Source of the DNA: Paraflavitalea soli | GTDB taxonomy: Bacteria; Bacteroidota; Bacteroidia; Chitinophagales; Chitinophagaceae | Direction: 5' to 3' | Length of the DNA stretch: 64,000 bases | Assembly: GCF_003555545.1 (NCBI RefSeq) | Contig: NZ_CP032157.1 | Location: 4,716,546 to 4,780,545 of the forward strand | Shown: positions 55,843 through 63,906 of the stretch, piece after piece | Layout: the number at the start of each line of letters is the position of its first letter | Position numbering within the stretch: the first letter of the stretch is position 1 | The notes under the pieces: generated by a model | What the model saw: only the letters and a program-made list of their open reading frames with translations | Told to the model about the DNA's origin: nothing | Database searches by the model: none | Made by a program: the position numbers and the translations under genes

Positions 55843-56559
55843 ATGAAAATTGCACTCATCGGTTACGGAAAAATGGGAAAAGCTATTGAAGAAATAGCCC
55901 TTCAGCGCGGACACGAAATTATGCTCAAAGTGGGCATCGAGAACCTGGAAGACAATACCATCAATAATATCCGTAAGGCAGATGTGGCAATAGAGTTTAC
56001 CGGCCCCGAAAGCGCTTTTGAAAATGTAGTACGCTGCATGGAAGCCGGCGTTCCTGTAGTATGCGGATCCACCGGTTGGCTGGCCCGGTATGAAGAAGCC
56101 AAAAATAGTTGCCTCACTAATAAAAGCGCCTTCTTATACGCCAGCAACTTTAGCGTAGGCGTAAACATCTTTTTCGCCCTCAACAAACGGCTTGCCGAAC
56201 TCATGGCCCCGCACAAAGAGTATAACGTAGCCCTTACAGAAATACACCATACCGCTAAACTGGATGCCCCCAGCGGTACCGCCATCACCCTTGCCGAACA
56301 GATCCTGGACAAGAATACACAAAAAAAACAATGGGTAAACCAGCCAAGCACCCAGGCCGAAGACCTGTCCATCCTCAGCGAACGAATAGATCCGGCTCCG
56401 GGCACGCACATCATTTCCTATACCTCCCCTATAGACGATATCGAGATCAAACACACCGCCCATAACCGAACAGGGTTCGCTACCGGTGCCGTTTTGGCCG
56501 CAGAATTCCTCCATGATAAGAAAGGTATTTTTAGTATGAGTGATGTACTCGGAATTTGA
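55843..56559 (+). CDS. dapB: 4-hydroxy-tetrahydrodipicolinate reductase
   Basis: 238 residues. N-terminal Rossmann motif ALIGYGKMGKAIEEIA, the active-site region TEIHHTAKLDAPSGTA with catalytic His and Lys, and the C-terminal HTAHNRTGFATGAVLAAEFL. It reduces HTPA to tetrahydrodipicolinate in lysine and diaminopimelate synthesis. It is 11 bp downstream of the DUF5683 gene. About 225 bp of AT-rich DNA with no clear signal follow. Confidence 0.97.
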   Translation: MKIALIGYGKMGKAIEEIALQRGHEIMLKVGIENLEDNTINNIRKADVAIEFTGPESAFENVVRCMEAGVPVVCGSTGWLARYEEAKNSCLTNKSAFLYASNFSVGVNIFFALNKRLAELMAPHKEYNVALTEIHHTAKLDAPSGTAITLAEQILDKNTQKKQWVNQPSTQAEDLSILSERIDPAPGTHIISYTSPIDDIEIKHTAHNRTGFATGAVLAAEFLHDKKGIFSMSDVLGI

Positions 56560-56783
56560 TCTCGCGCAACTATTTTGAGCAAGTTTTTTTTCGGGCTGTT
56601 AAACAATTGACGTAATTTTTCACGGTTAACCAAATTGTGCTGTACCCTAAATAACCTACTTCCTTTTGTTGTGCCCCTACAGGCAACCTTACTGTAATTT
56701 TAATCATCTAAGTATTAACATATATCCGGTATATATGCCGGTTGGCCATTAACCTTTGTCACCTTGAAAATTAATCTGATTGT

Positions 56784-57008
56784 ATGAAAAAGCAGCTAGA
56801 GGGTACCGCAGCAAGTACTCCCCTTACCTTTCGTGAACTGGAAGTCATTCGCCTTATCGAACGGGAATTCAGCAACAAACAAATAGCCGGTCAGTTGGGC
56901 ATCAGCGAACGGACCGTTGAAACCCACCGCAAGAACATCCTTCGCAAAACCAGAACCAACAATGTCATCGGGCTCATTAAATACATCTATGAACATAAAC
57001 TGGTATAA
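56784..57008 (+). CDS. Stand-alone LuxR-type HTH domain
   Basis: 74 residues consisting almost only of a GerE/LuxR HTH: LTFRELEVIRLIEREFSNKQ, then IAGQLGISERTVETHRKNIL. No receiver or sensing part is present. It resembles the missing output half of NarL-type regulators such as the lone receiver at 39379, but the two are 17 kb apart. It could compete for operator sites or heterodimerise. Confidence 0.85.
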   Translation: MKKQLEGTAASTPLTFRELEVIRLIEREFSNKQIAGQLGISERTVETHRKNILRKTRTNNVIGLIKYIYEHKLV

Positions 57009-57064
57009 CTTCTTGGTCATTCAAAAATTTATTCTAACTTCTCGCCGCCAAATCAATATGTCAC

Positions 57065-57475
57065 ATGCTTTCTAAAAAGGCCCAATATGCTTTTAAAGCA
57101 TTGATGTACATGGCTGAAAAAAAAGATAATCAGCCGGTACTCATTGCAGAAATCGCCAAAAAGAAGAAGATTCCATTAAAATTCCTGGAGAATATCCTGC
57201 TGGAATTAAAAAAAGCAGGCATACTCGAAAGTAAAAAAGGAAAAGGAGGAGGTTACTTCTTTAAAGTAGCCCCCAAGGAGGTATCCATGGCCAAAATTAT
57301 GCGGCTGATAGACGGTCCAATTGCCATGCTACCCTGCGTAAGTCTCTATTTCTACGAGCGTTGCAAGAATTGTGATGAAAAACAATGCGGCCTCCATGAT
57401 TCCATGATCCAGGTACGCGACGCCACCCTTAAGTTATTGGAAAAGAAAACAGTAGCCGATATCGCCAAACATTGA
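57065..57475 (+). CDS. Rrf2 family transcription regulator
   Basis: 136 residues. Winged HTH at the start (KAQYAFKALMYMAEKK, FLENILLELKKAG) and a C-terminal CxxC-type cluster region: CVSLYFYERCKNCDEKQC. These Cys residues fit an Fe-S ligand set as in IscR/NsrR, so sensing of iron-sulfur or redox state is likely. The small gene at 57477 converges 1 bp after its stop. Confidence 0.9.
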   Translation: MLSKKAQYAFKALMYMAEKKDNQPVLIAEIAKKKKIPLKFLENILLELKKAGILESKKGKGGGYFFKVAPKEVSMAKIMRLIDGPIAMLPCVSLYFYERCKNCDEKQCGLHDSMIQVRDATLKLLEKKTVADIAKH

Positions 57476-57476
57476 T

Positions 57477-57779
57477 CTAGTGCCGTACTGCCAGCTTTTT
57501 GATCATCGCTTCGCTGGCAGTATCGGAACTGGGGCCAAAACCATCCACCAGGATGCCTTTTTCCCCATGCTTGGACTCAATAGCATAGATCACCGCCTCG
57601 TCTGCAGGATCAGAATTTCCCTCAAACCGGTGCACTTCCGTGATCTCAAATTCATTGGGCTGAAGCGCCAATAAAGGCGCCTGACAGGTGAGACAATCAT
57701 ATTCCCGGTTAAAATCAATACTATAGCCCCTTGTTTTAAGGCCATTCACCGCTTCCGTTACCGTATCGTATGTGTGCAT
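57477..57779 (-). CDS. Small conserved Bacteroidota protein of unknown function
   Basis: 100 residues from the Met at 57779 (MHTYDTVTEAVNGLKTRGY). As I recall, the family is often named 'phosphoribosylpyrophosphate synthetase' in databases, but at this length it cannot be that enzyme. It ends DTASEAMIKKLAVRH and has a single CxxC (CLTCQ). The function is unknown; an in-frame Met at 57863 has poor support. It is convergent with the Rrf2 gene. Confidence 0.7.
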   Translation of the reverse strand: MHTYDTVTEAVNGLKTRGYSIDFNREYDCLTCQAPLLALQPNEFEITEVHRFEGNSDPADEAVIYAIESKHGEKGILVDGFGPSSDTASEAMIKKLAVRH

Positions 57780-57902
57780 AATGTAATGTATTAGGTAAAA
57801 TAATGCCCCCAAATGTAGTAAGATTTGCGGCGCCTCCTTCCATCCACTACTTGTACAGATCATCGCTTTACTTACTCTTTTCCCCGTTCCGCTCCCGCTC
57901 GT

Positions 57903-57934
57903 TGCCTCGATGCCTGATTGCCTTGATGCCTTCT
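57903..57934. repeat. 8-bp spaced TGCCT repeats upstream of ahcY
   Basis: TGCCT begins at 57903, 57911, 57919 and 57927, a strict 8-bp period. The array ends at the -33 of the ahcY promoter. Confidence 0.55.
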
Positions 57935-57965
57935 TTGGTCATTACAAGCCTAAATTGTAGCTTTG
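57934..57965 (+). promoter_or_regulatory. ahcY promoter
   Basis: TTTG at 57934-57937 and TAGCTTTG at 57958-57965 are spaced 20 bp apart, the textbook Bacteroidota promoter. The ATG is 23 bp downstream of the -7 element. Confidence 0.8.
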
Positions 57966-57987
57966 CCGCCTGAAATAAAAAAATTAT

Positions 57988-59313
57988 ATGTCAACTATCT
58001 CAAAAAACATTGATTTCTCCTTACCCTATAAGGTAAAAGATATTAGCCTGGCTGAATGGGGCCGCAAAGAAATTCGCCTGGCAGAAGCAGAAATGCCCGG
58101 CTTAATGTCCCTTCGTGCAGAATATGGACCTTCTCAACCCCTGAAAGGTGCCCGTATTGCTGGTTGTTTGCACATGACCATCCAAACTGCCGTACTCATT
58201 GAGACCCTGATCGCCCTCGGCGCTGAGGTAAAATGGAGCTCCTGCAATATCTTCTCTACCCAGGACCATGCCGCTGCTGCTATCGCTGCCGCCGGTATCG
58301 GTGTTTACGCCTGGAAAGGCCAAACCCTCGAAGAGGCTGATTGGTGTATTGAACAAACCCTGTTTTTTGGCGCAGCCGACCGTCCTCTCAACATGATCCT
58401 CGATGACGGTGGCGATTTGACCAACATCGTATTCGACAAATACCCCGAGTTGGTACAACACATTAAAGGTCTCAGCGAAGAAACCACTACCGGCGTTCAC
58501 CGCTTGTATGAAAGAATGGCGAAAGGCACCCTGCCCATCCCCGCTTTCAACGTAAACGACTCCGTAACCAAGAGCAAATTCGATAACAAATACGGTTGTA
58601 AAGAATCCCTCGTAGATTCTATCCGCCGCGCTACCGACGTAATGCTGGCTGGTAAAATAGCCGTTGTAGGTAGCTATGGTGACGTAGGTAAAGGCTCTGC
58701 CGCTTCATTGGCAGGCGCCGGTTGCCGCGTGATCGTTACAGAGATCGACCCTATCTGCGCTTTACAGGCAGCTATGGACGGCTTTGAAGTAAAGAAAATG
58801 ATCGATGCAGTAAAAGAAGCCGACATCGTAGTAACTGCTTCCGGCTGCCGCGACCTGATCACAGAAAAGCACTTCCGTGCAATGAAAGATAAGACCATCG
58901 TTTGTAACATCGGCCACTTCGATATCGAGATCGACATGGCTTGGATGAATACCAACTATGGCCACACAAAAGATACCATCAAGCCACAGGTTGATATCTA
59001 CAATGTAGATGGTAAAGACATCATCATCCTCGCTGAAGGCCGTCTCGTTAACCTCGGTTGCGGTACTGGTCACCCCAGCTTCGTAATGAGTAACTCTTTC
59101 ACCAACCAAACACTGGCTCAACTGGAACTTTGGACCAACACAGACAAGTACGAGAACAAAGTATATGTACTGCCTAAGATCCTTGATGAAAAAGTGGCCC
59201 GTTTACACCTGAAAAAGATCGGTGTGGAACTGGATGAACTGACCCCCGCACAAGCCGATTACCTCGGTATTCCCCAGGCTGGTCCATTCAAACCAGAACA
59301 TTACAGGTACTAA
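57988..59313 (+). CDS. ahcY: Adenosylhomocysteinase
   Basis: 441 residues. [20 protein letters not shown] is the NAD-binding loop, and the substrate region [16 protein letters not shown] and the C-terminal [20 protein letters not shown] are diagnostic. It splits S-adenosylhomocysteine into adenosine and homocysteine, relieving inhibition of methyltransferases. It has its own promoter at 57934 and a strong terminator; no riboswitch-like structure was seen in the leader, which is too short. Confidence 0.98.
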   Translation: MSTISKNIDFSLPYKVKDISLAEWGRKEIRLAEAEMPGLMSLRAEYGPSQPLKGARIAGCLHMTIQTAVLIETLIALGAEVKWSSCNIFSTQDHAAAAIAAAGIGVYAWKGQTLEEADWCIEQTLFFGAADRPLNMILDDGGDLTNIVFDKYPELVQHIKGLSEETTTGVHRLYERMAKGTLPIPAFNVNDSVTKSKFDNKYGCKESLVDSIRRATDVMLAGKIAVVGSYGDVGKGSAASLAGAGCRVIVTEIDPICALQAAMDGFEVKKMIDAVKEADIVVTASGCRDLITEKHFRAMKDKTIVCNIGHFDIEIDMAWMNTNYGHTKDTIKPQVDIYNVDGKDIIILAEGRLVNLGCGTGHPSFVMSNSFTNQTLAQLELWTNTDKYENKVYVLPKILDEKVARLHLKKIGVELDELTPAQADYLGIPQAGPFKPEHYRY

Positions 59314-59337
59314 TAGCCATCCGGCTGATCAATATAT

Positions 59338-59371
59338 CCCCATCCGGCCCTGGCCGGATGGGGGTTATTTT
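59338..59371 (+). terminator. Terminator after ahcY
   Basis: CCCCATCCGGCC at 59338-59349 pairs with GGCCGGATGGGG at 59352-59363, followed by a T-rich tail. Confidence 0.85.
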
Positions 59372-59476
59372 TACCCACCTTTCAAACGAAATTTAATACG
59401 TACCTTTGTAACCATTCACCTATATCCGCCGCAGAAACAACTACCCCTCAACTTTACCTTTAGATCAATAGCCATT

Positions 59477-59516
59477 GCCAACAGCTAAAGGCTAAAACCT
59501 AAAAGCTAACCAGCTA
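59477..59516. repeat. Heptad-spaced SCYA repeats
   Basis: GCCA, GCTA or CCTA begins at 59477, 59484, 59491, 59498 and 59505, 7 bp apart; a last GCTA at 59513 is one base off the phase. It lies in the 294-bp gap after ahcY; nothing else clear is seen in that gap. Confidence 0.6.
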
Positions 59517-59607
59517 TAACCCCCTGTGCAAAACTTTTTCAGTTATTAAGAAGGTTTTGACAAAGTGTAGCATGAGAATTGATAACTCAAAACAGTAATA
59601 GAAGTAT

Positions 59608-59877
59608 ATGCGCATCCAATTTGTAAAAAATATTCAGTTCACCAAACTGCTGAAAGTAGAAGGCCGCCTCAGAGAGTTTAATTTCAGAAAGCTCGGCGGT
59701 GTTAATGAAGGTATTTTTACCGTTGATGTGGTGGACGATCGTGGCAACCGTATCCTGTTTCGCATGCAAAAAGAAGATGGCGCCTGGAAAATAACGCCTC
59801 AGTCCCTCCCGCGCTGGATAATGGACACAGAAGCCCAGTTTCACGACCAGATCGAAGAAGAACTGCGTACCATGTAA
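59608..59877 (+). CDS. Small conserved hypothetical protein
   Basis: 89 residues, cytosolic, beta-rich with alternating polar and hydrophobic residues and a C-terminal acidic helix (TEAQFHDQIEEELRTM). I recognise no family or motif. The YdeI-like gene begins 2 bp after its stop, so the two form an operon. Start chosen as the only good ATG (MRIQFVKNIQF). Confidence 0.6.
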   Translation: MRIQFVKNIQFTKLLKVEGRLREFNFRKLGGVNEGIFTVDVVDDRGNRILFRMQKEDGAWKITPQSLPRWIMDTEAQFHDQIEEELRTM

Positions 59878-59879
59878 TA

Positions 59880-60383
59880 ATGGTGCAATTCACTACTACC
59901 ATACTTCAATTTGCCGAACAGGCTGAAAAAACAGGGTGGACCTACATCCTCATTCCACCCGATATAGCAGAACAATTAAAGCCAGGTTGGAAAAAAAGCT
60001 TTCGCGTAAAAGGGAAACTCGATAGTCACCCTGTCAAAGCCATTGCTTTACTGCCTCATGGCGGTGGTAGTTTTATTTTGCCTATCAATGCCGACATGCG
60101 CAAGGGCATCAAAAAACGCAAAGGGGCCATGCTTAAAGTGCAGCTGCAGGAAGATAAAATGCCCCTGCAATTATCACCTGAATTAATGGAATGCCTGGCC
60201 GATGAGCCCCAGGCCCTCGCTTTTTTCAATTCCCTGGCCAAGTCCCACCAGGGCTATTTCAGTAAATGGATTGAAAGTGCTAAAACAGATGCTACCAAAA
60301 CCAAACGCATTGCCCAAACAGTAAATGGCTTATCACATAAAATGAGCTACGGCGAATTGATCCGCAGCTTGCGGGAGGGATAG
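59880..60383 (+). CDS. YdeI/OmpD-associated family protein (DUF1905 plus YdeI domain)
   Basis: 167 residues. First half: a DUF1905-like domain (WTYILIPPDIAEQLKPGWKK, HPVKAIALLPHGGGSFILPI). Second half: the YdeI-type helical motif FNSLAKSHQGYFSKWIESAK with the family's conserved basic TKTKRIAQ pattern. YdeI in enterobacteria is linked to bacteriocin or polymyxin resistance; the role here is unknown. It is co-transcribed with the 89-residue gene. Confidence 0.75.
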   Translation: MVQFTTTILQFAEQAEKTGWTYILIPPDIAEQLKPGWKKSFRVKGKLDSHPVKAIALLPHGGGSFILPINADMRKGIKKRKGAMLKVQLQEDKMPLQLSPELMECLADEPQALAFFNSLAKSHQGYFSKWIESAKTDATKTKRIAQTVNGLSHKMSYGELIRSLREG

Positions 60384-60431
60384 ATCCGCTTATTCCCAAA
60401 AGCCAACTCTTTACCTCTCAAAGCAAAAGTG

Positions 60432-60471
60432 TATTCTTCTGAATTCTGTATCCTGTATTCTATATTCTTAA
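60432..60471. repeat. Heptad-spaced TTCT-type array abutting the hxlR stop
   Basis: TTCT or TCCT begins at 60437, 60444, 60451, 60458 and 60465, 7 bp apart. The array ends at the stop codon of the gene at 60468. Confidence 0.6.
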
Positions 60472-60845
60472 TTGCTCCTCCGCATCACCCGCTTCCTGTG
60501 CTGTACACCCCAGGCATGCAATTCATCGATCACTTTTTTCAGACTATTGCCATAAGGTGTGCGGGTATATTCCACAGCTACCGGGATCGTATCATACACC
60601 GTACGTTGTACCAGCTCATTGATCTCAAGATCCTTCAACTCTTTCGAAAGCATTTTTGCCGTGATCCCTTCCACCTGCCTTTGTATTTCCTTAAAGCGCA
60701 TAGGGCCAGTCGACAACGACATCAGGATGAGTAATTTCCATTTGCCATGCAGTATATCCAGCGCATCCTGCACCGGCATCATCTGCTGTTTGCACTCGGG
60801 ACTGCTAAGTCGATGCTTTTCAGTAATCTCACCAATAATAGCCAT
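60468..60845 (-). CDS. HxlR family transcription regulator
   Basis: 125 residues. Winged HTH with CKQQMMPVQDALDILHGKWK, LLILMSLSTGPMRFKEIQRQ and AVEYTRTPYGNSLKKVI, fitting the HxlR/MarR-like family; a single Cys near residue 18 is the usual redox-sensing position. It is alone; the 368-bp upstream gap also holds promoter-like sites for phoH. A repeat array abuts its stop. Confidence 0.88.
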   Translation of the reverse strand: MAIIGEITEKHRLSSPECKQQMMPVQDALDILHGKWKLLILMSLSTGPMRFKEIQRQVEGITAKMLSKELKDLEINELVQRTVYDTIPVAVEYTRTPYGNSLKKVIDELHAWGVQHRKRVMRRSN

Positions 60846-61109
60846 ATGAAATATTGTTTTGGTAGCCTAAAGAAACCCGGTTTCCAATGGTTAACCGGTT
60901 ACGAAAAGATACCAAACAATTGCTGCCAAAAAAAGTTTACCAAACCCTGGCATAATTCTTTTACAAAAAGTTAAGATGAACATAATATGCCTTGACGACT
61001 AACCATGTAACTTCAATACTAAACGCATCAGTATTGTGCTGCTATAAAACCCATTTCCGCGAAATCCTAAATATTCTATAATCACCATTTTCCACACCTT
61101 GTTAATAAG

Positions 61110-61117
61110 TAACTTTG
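61110..61117 (+). promoter_or_regulatory. Bacteroidota -7 element upstream of phoH
   Basis: TAACTTTG matches TAnnTTTG; the -33 region is weak. A second match, TATATTTG, follows at 61139-61146, inside a possible 25-codon ORF. phoH begins at 61214. Confidence 0.4.
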
Positions 61118-61118
61118 T

Positions 61119-61196
61119 ATGGAAGCCATTACAAAAATTATATTTGGAATAGCTGCATGGGTTAGCAGTATCGACACTATCGGTACACTATTGTGA
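61119..61196 (+). CDS. Possible 25-residue leader peptide before phoH
   Basis: ATG at 61119 to TGA at 61194-61196: hydrophobic, starting MEAITKIIFGIAAWV. Two promoter-like elements surround its start. It could be a regulatory leader or noise; no homologue recognised. Confidence 0.25.
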   Translation: MEAITKIIFGIAAWVSSIDTIGTLL

Positions 61197-61213
61197 ACTT
61201 AAACTGAAGTGAA

Positions 61214-62251
61214 TTGACAGAAACTATCATCAGCCTGGAAGCCGTAAACCCTATTGAGTTTTTCGGTGTTAACAACGGTAAATTAGATATCCTCAAAAAG
61301 AGATTCCCGCTATTAAAAATTCTTTCCCGCGGTACCCAACTTAAATTAAGCGGCTTACCCGAACAAGTGGACAATGCAAAAGAGAAGATTGACCTCATCG
61401 TTCAATACCTCCAGCGCAATGGCCATATGAGCCAGAATTACTTTGAGCAAATACTCGGTGGAGATGATGCGGAAACCGTTGATAATTTTATTGAACGCAA
61501 TCCCAACGACGTGCTCGTTTTTGGTCCCAACGGGAAAACTGTCCGTGCCCGTACCATCAACCAGAAAAAACTGGTGCACGAAGCAGAGAAAAATGATGTC
61601 GTATTCGCCATCGGACCAGCCGGTACCGGTAAAACCTATACCGCAGTAGCACTGGCAGTACGCGCATTGAAAAACAAGGTGGTCAAAAAGATCATCCTCA
61701 CCCGCCCTGCCGTAGAAGCAGGAGAAAGCCTCGGTTTCCTCCCCGGCGATCTTAAAGAAAAGATCGACCCCTACCTGCGTCCTTTATACGATGCATTGGA
61801 CGACATGATACCGGCCGATAAACTGGGCTATTACATGAGCACCCGTGTTATTGAGATCGCACCCCTCGCCTACATGCGTGGCCGTACCCTCGATAACGCT
61901 TTCATTATCCTGGATGAGGCACAGAATGCTACCGACCTCCAGATCAAAATGTTCCTCACCCGTATAGGCGCCAATGCAAAGGCCATTATCACAGGTGACA
62001 TGACACAGGTTGACTTACCCAAGAACCAACGCAGCGGCCTCGAAAAAGCCGTACGTATCCTGCGCAATATTGATGGCATTGCCCATATTGAGCTCGATGA
62101 GGAAGACGTGGTTCGTCACCGCCTCGTAAAAGCCATCATCAAGGCCTACGACCGCGACCAGAAAGAAAACCCGCCGCCGGAATATACTCCCGGCAACTGG
62201 AGGGGCAACCGCAACAATAAATTCGACGAAAAGCCCCATACCGAAGGGTAA
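61214..62251 (+). CDS. phoH: PhoH family ATPase
   Basis: 345 residues. N-terminal KH-like region, then the ATPase with Walker A AIGPAGTGKTYTAVALAVRA, followed by TRPAVEAGESLGFLPGDLKE and Walker B region FIILDEAQNATD, plus TGDMTQVDLP. The start is a TTG at 61214; no ATG fits the frame upstream before a stop. PhoH proteins are cytosolic ATPases linked to RNA metabolism and stress. A terminator follows. Confidence 0.93.
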   Translation: MTETIISLEAVNPIEFFGVNNGKLDILKKRFPLLKILSRGTQLKLSGLPEQVDNAKEKIDLIVQYLQRNGHMSQNYFEQILGGDDAETVDNFIERNPNDVLVFGPNGKTVRARTINQKKLVHEAEKNDVVFAIGPAGTGKTYTAVALAVRALKNKVVKKIILTRPAVEAGESLGFLPGDLKEKIDPYLRPLYDALDDMIPADKLGYYMSTRVIEIAPLAYMRGRTLDNAFIILDEAQNATDLQIKMFLTRIGANAKAIITGDMTQVDLPKNQRSGLEKAVRILRNIDGIAHIELDEEDVVRHRLVKAIIKAYDRDQKENPPPEYTPGNWRGNRNNKFDEKPHTEG

Positions 62252-62274
62252 TTATCAATAAGTAATTTTAACCC

Positions 62275-62303
62275 AGCCCAGGCCTTATAACCTGGGCTTT
62301 TTC
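62275..62303 (+). terminator. Terminator after phoH
   Basis: AGCCCAGG at 62275-62282 pairs with CCTGGGCT at 62291-62298, with a T-run after. Confidence 0.8.
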
Positions 62304-62677
62304 GTATCTTCAATACTAGCTATCGCCTCCTCTTTACGGACCCGGAAAATATACCCGCAAGCGATTAAGGGGCATTGTCGATGCCCCGTCCACCTTCTTC
62401 AGCAGTCAGCCGGCAACCCGATAGCGACATTTCCCCGACACTTTAGCGACCATACAGCGACCTTTCAGCGACGTTATAGCGACCTTATAGCGATATGCCT
62501 CCGTATATCCTTCATACATAGGCCGTTGTACAGCCGTATGTCAGCCGTGTAACCAACTAATAGTACTAAAAGCTGTCCTGAATGCCCCTAAAAAGGGGAA
62601 TATTGTCAAAAGTTGGAGAAAATACACCCAAACCCCGGTACTCAACCTCTCCCGTTTAGTTTTCATCCCGAATCCTT
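62304..62677. other. Intergenic stretch with a phased repeat array
   Basis: 374 bp between the phoH terminator and the promoter of the lipoprotein gene. Apart from the 11-bp array at 62423-62493 I see no gene or hairpin. Confidence 0.6.
62423..62493. repeat. 11-bp phased AGCGAC array
   Basis: AGCGA begins at 62445, 62456, 62467, 62478 and 62489, exactly 11 bp apart; another copy is at 62423 (two periods earlier), with a degenerate unit in between. This is one helical turn per unit. Confidence 0.7.
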
Positions 62678-62685
62678 TACTTTTG
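62678..62685 (+). promoter_or_regulatory. -7 element before the lipoprotein gene
   Basis: TACTTTTG fits TAnnTTTG and is 4 bp before the ATG at 62690, so the transcript would be almost leaderless. A weak TTTAG lies 19-23 bp upstream. Confidence 0.4.
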
Positions 62686-62689
62686 CTCT

Positions 62690-63091
62690 ATGATTAGATA
62701 TGTTACAATAGCCGCCCTGGTCGTAGGATTAGTAGCCTGCTCGGGCAATAGCGGTTATCAACCAGCTGAAGACGCCCAGGATGCAGGCCGCCAATTCATA
62801 CGCGCCTCCCTCGATGGCAACTATGAAAAAGCCAAATTCTACCTCCTGAAAGACGATGATAACCTTACCCTCCTCAAAAAACAACAATCCAATTACCAGA
62901 AAATGAGCAGTGAGGACAAACGCTCTTTCGGAGACGCCAGCATCCTTCCCCTGGAAATTCAACCACTTAACGACTCAGTCACCAACTACAAATACAACAA
63001 CTCTTTCCACCCAAAAGATACCACCACCATCCGCATCGTGCGCATCAACAACGAATGGCTGGTAGACCTCAAATCCGTCATTAAAATGTAG
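62690..63091 (+). CDS. Hypothetical lipoprotein (DUF4878-like)
   Basis: 133 residues. Signal peptide with the lipobox VGLVACSGNSG, so lipid-anchored. The following AGRQFIRASLDGNYEKAKFY and the C-terminal IRIVRINNEWLVDLKSVIKM resemble DUF4878 lipoproteins. Function unknown. The ppa gene is 84 bp downstream on the same strand. Confidence 0.7.
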   Translation: MIRYVTIAALVVGLVACSGNSGYQPAEDAQDAGRQFIRASLDGNYEKAKFYLLKDDDNLTLLKKQQSNYQKMSSEDKRSFGDASILPLEIQPLNDSVTNYKYNNSFHPKDTTTIRIVRINNEWLVDLKSVIKM

Positions 63092-63175
63092 TGCTTTCCA
63101 ACTACCACCCACAACGATTGACATTGCCTGATTAACGACCATCTATACTTTGTACAACATTTAATAGTAATCAGC

Positions 63176-63736
63176 ATGACCACAACAATTTCTCATCCCT
63201 GGCACGGAGTGCCATATGGCGCCAATGCCCCCCGTATCGTAAATGCAGTGATCGAGATTCCACAGGGCTCGAGAGCCAAGTATGAAATTGACAAGGAAAG
63301 CGGCTTGCTCAAACTCGACCGCGTAATATACTCATCCTTCTATTATCCCTGCAACTACGGTTTCATTCCCCAAACCTATGGCGACGATAAGGATCCCCTG
63401 GATATCCTCGTCATCACTTCCCTGCCCGTGCAGGCATTATGCCTCATGGAAGCCAAGGTAGTAGGCGTTATGCAGATGGTCGATAGCGGCGATGCCGACG
63501 ACAAGATCATTGCCGTAGCCGCCAATGACCCCGGTGTCAACCATTACAACAACATTGAGGAACTTCCACGTCACTTCTTTGAGGAACTACGCCACTTCTT
63601 TGAAGAATACAAAAAACTCGAAAATAAAACAGTAGTAGTAGAAGAGTTTGGCGACAAATCAATGGCCCTGAAAGTAGTGCAGGATGCCATCGAAACCTAT
63701 AGAGAACATTTCAGCCCCAAGCTGCTCACAAAATAA
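63176..63736 (+). CDS. ppa: Inorganic pyrophosphatase
   Basis: 186 residues, family I. The active-site motif [12 protein letters not shown] supplies the metal-binding Asp residues; [15 protein letters not shown] and [11 protein letters not shown] are diagnostic. It splits pyrophosphate from biosynthesis, pulling those reactions forward. TATACTTTG-like sequence at about 63145 may serve as its promoter. A strong terminator follows. Confidence 0.97.
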   Translation: MTTTISHPWHGVPYGANAPRIVNAVIEIPQGSRAKYEIDKESGLLKLDRVIYSSFYYPCNYGFIPQTYGDDKDPLDILVITSLPVQALCLMEAKVVGVMQMVDSGDADDKIIAVAANDPGVNHYNNIEELPRHFFEELRHFFEEYKKLENKTVVVEEFGDKSMALKVVQDAIETYREHFSPKLLTK

Positions 63737-63753
63737 GCTACATTTAAAAAATT

Positions 63754-63790
63754 AAAAGGACCCGCGGTATCACTCCCCGGGTCCTTTTTT
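63754..63790. terminator. Terminator after ppa
   Basis: AAAAGGACCCG at 63754-63764 pairs with CGGGTCCTTTT at 63778-63788, and the T-run continues. It may also serve the partial gene on the minus strand. Confidence 0.85.
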
Positions 63791-63843
63791 TATTTCAATC
63801 TCTTAAGTACGTACCTCCGCTGCATCCTGCGAAGCAAACGCAT

Positions 63844-63906
63844 TGCCGTTTGCCGATTCACGACTGCCGACTGCCGTTTGCCGTTTGCCGTTTGCCGGCT
63901 GCCGAT
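63844..63906. repeat. Heptad-spaced TGCCG array at the end of a partial gene
   Basis: TGCCG begins at 63844, 63851, 63865, 63872, 63879, 63886, 63893 and 63900, all multiples of 7 bp apart, with one unit degenerate at 63858. The array ends at the stop codon of the partial minus-strand gene at 63907. Confidence 0.75.

Noticed and set aside
57477-57779. Phosphoribosylpyrophosphate synthetase
   Set aside because: At 100 residues it lacks the PRPP-binding and ATP-binding motifs of the real enzyme of about 310 residues.
57864-57987. SAH or SAM riboswitch before ahcY
   Set aside because: The promoter at 57934-57965 leaves a leader of only about 20 nt, too short for a riboswitch.
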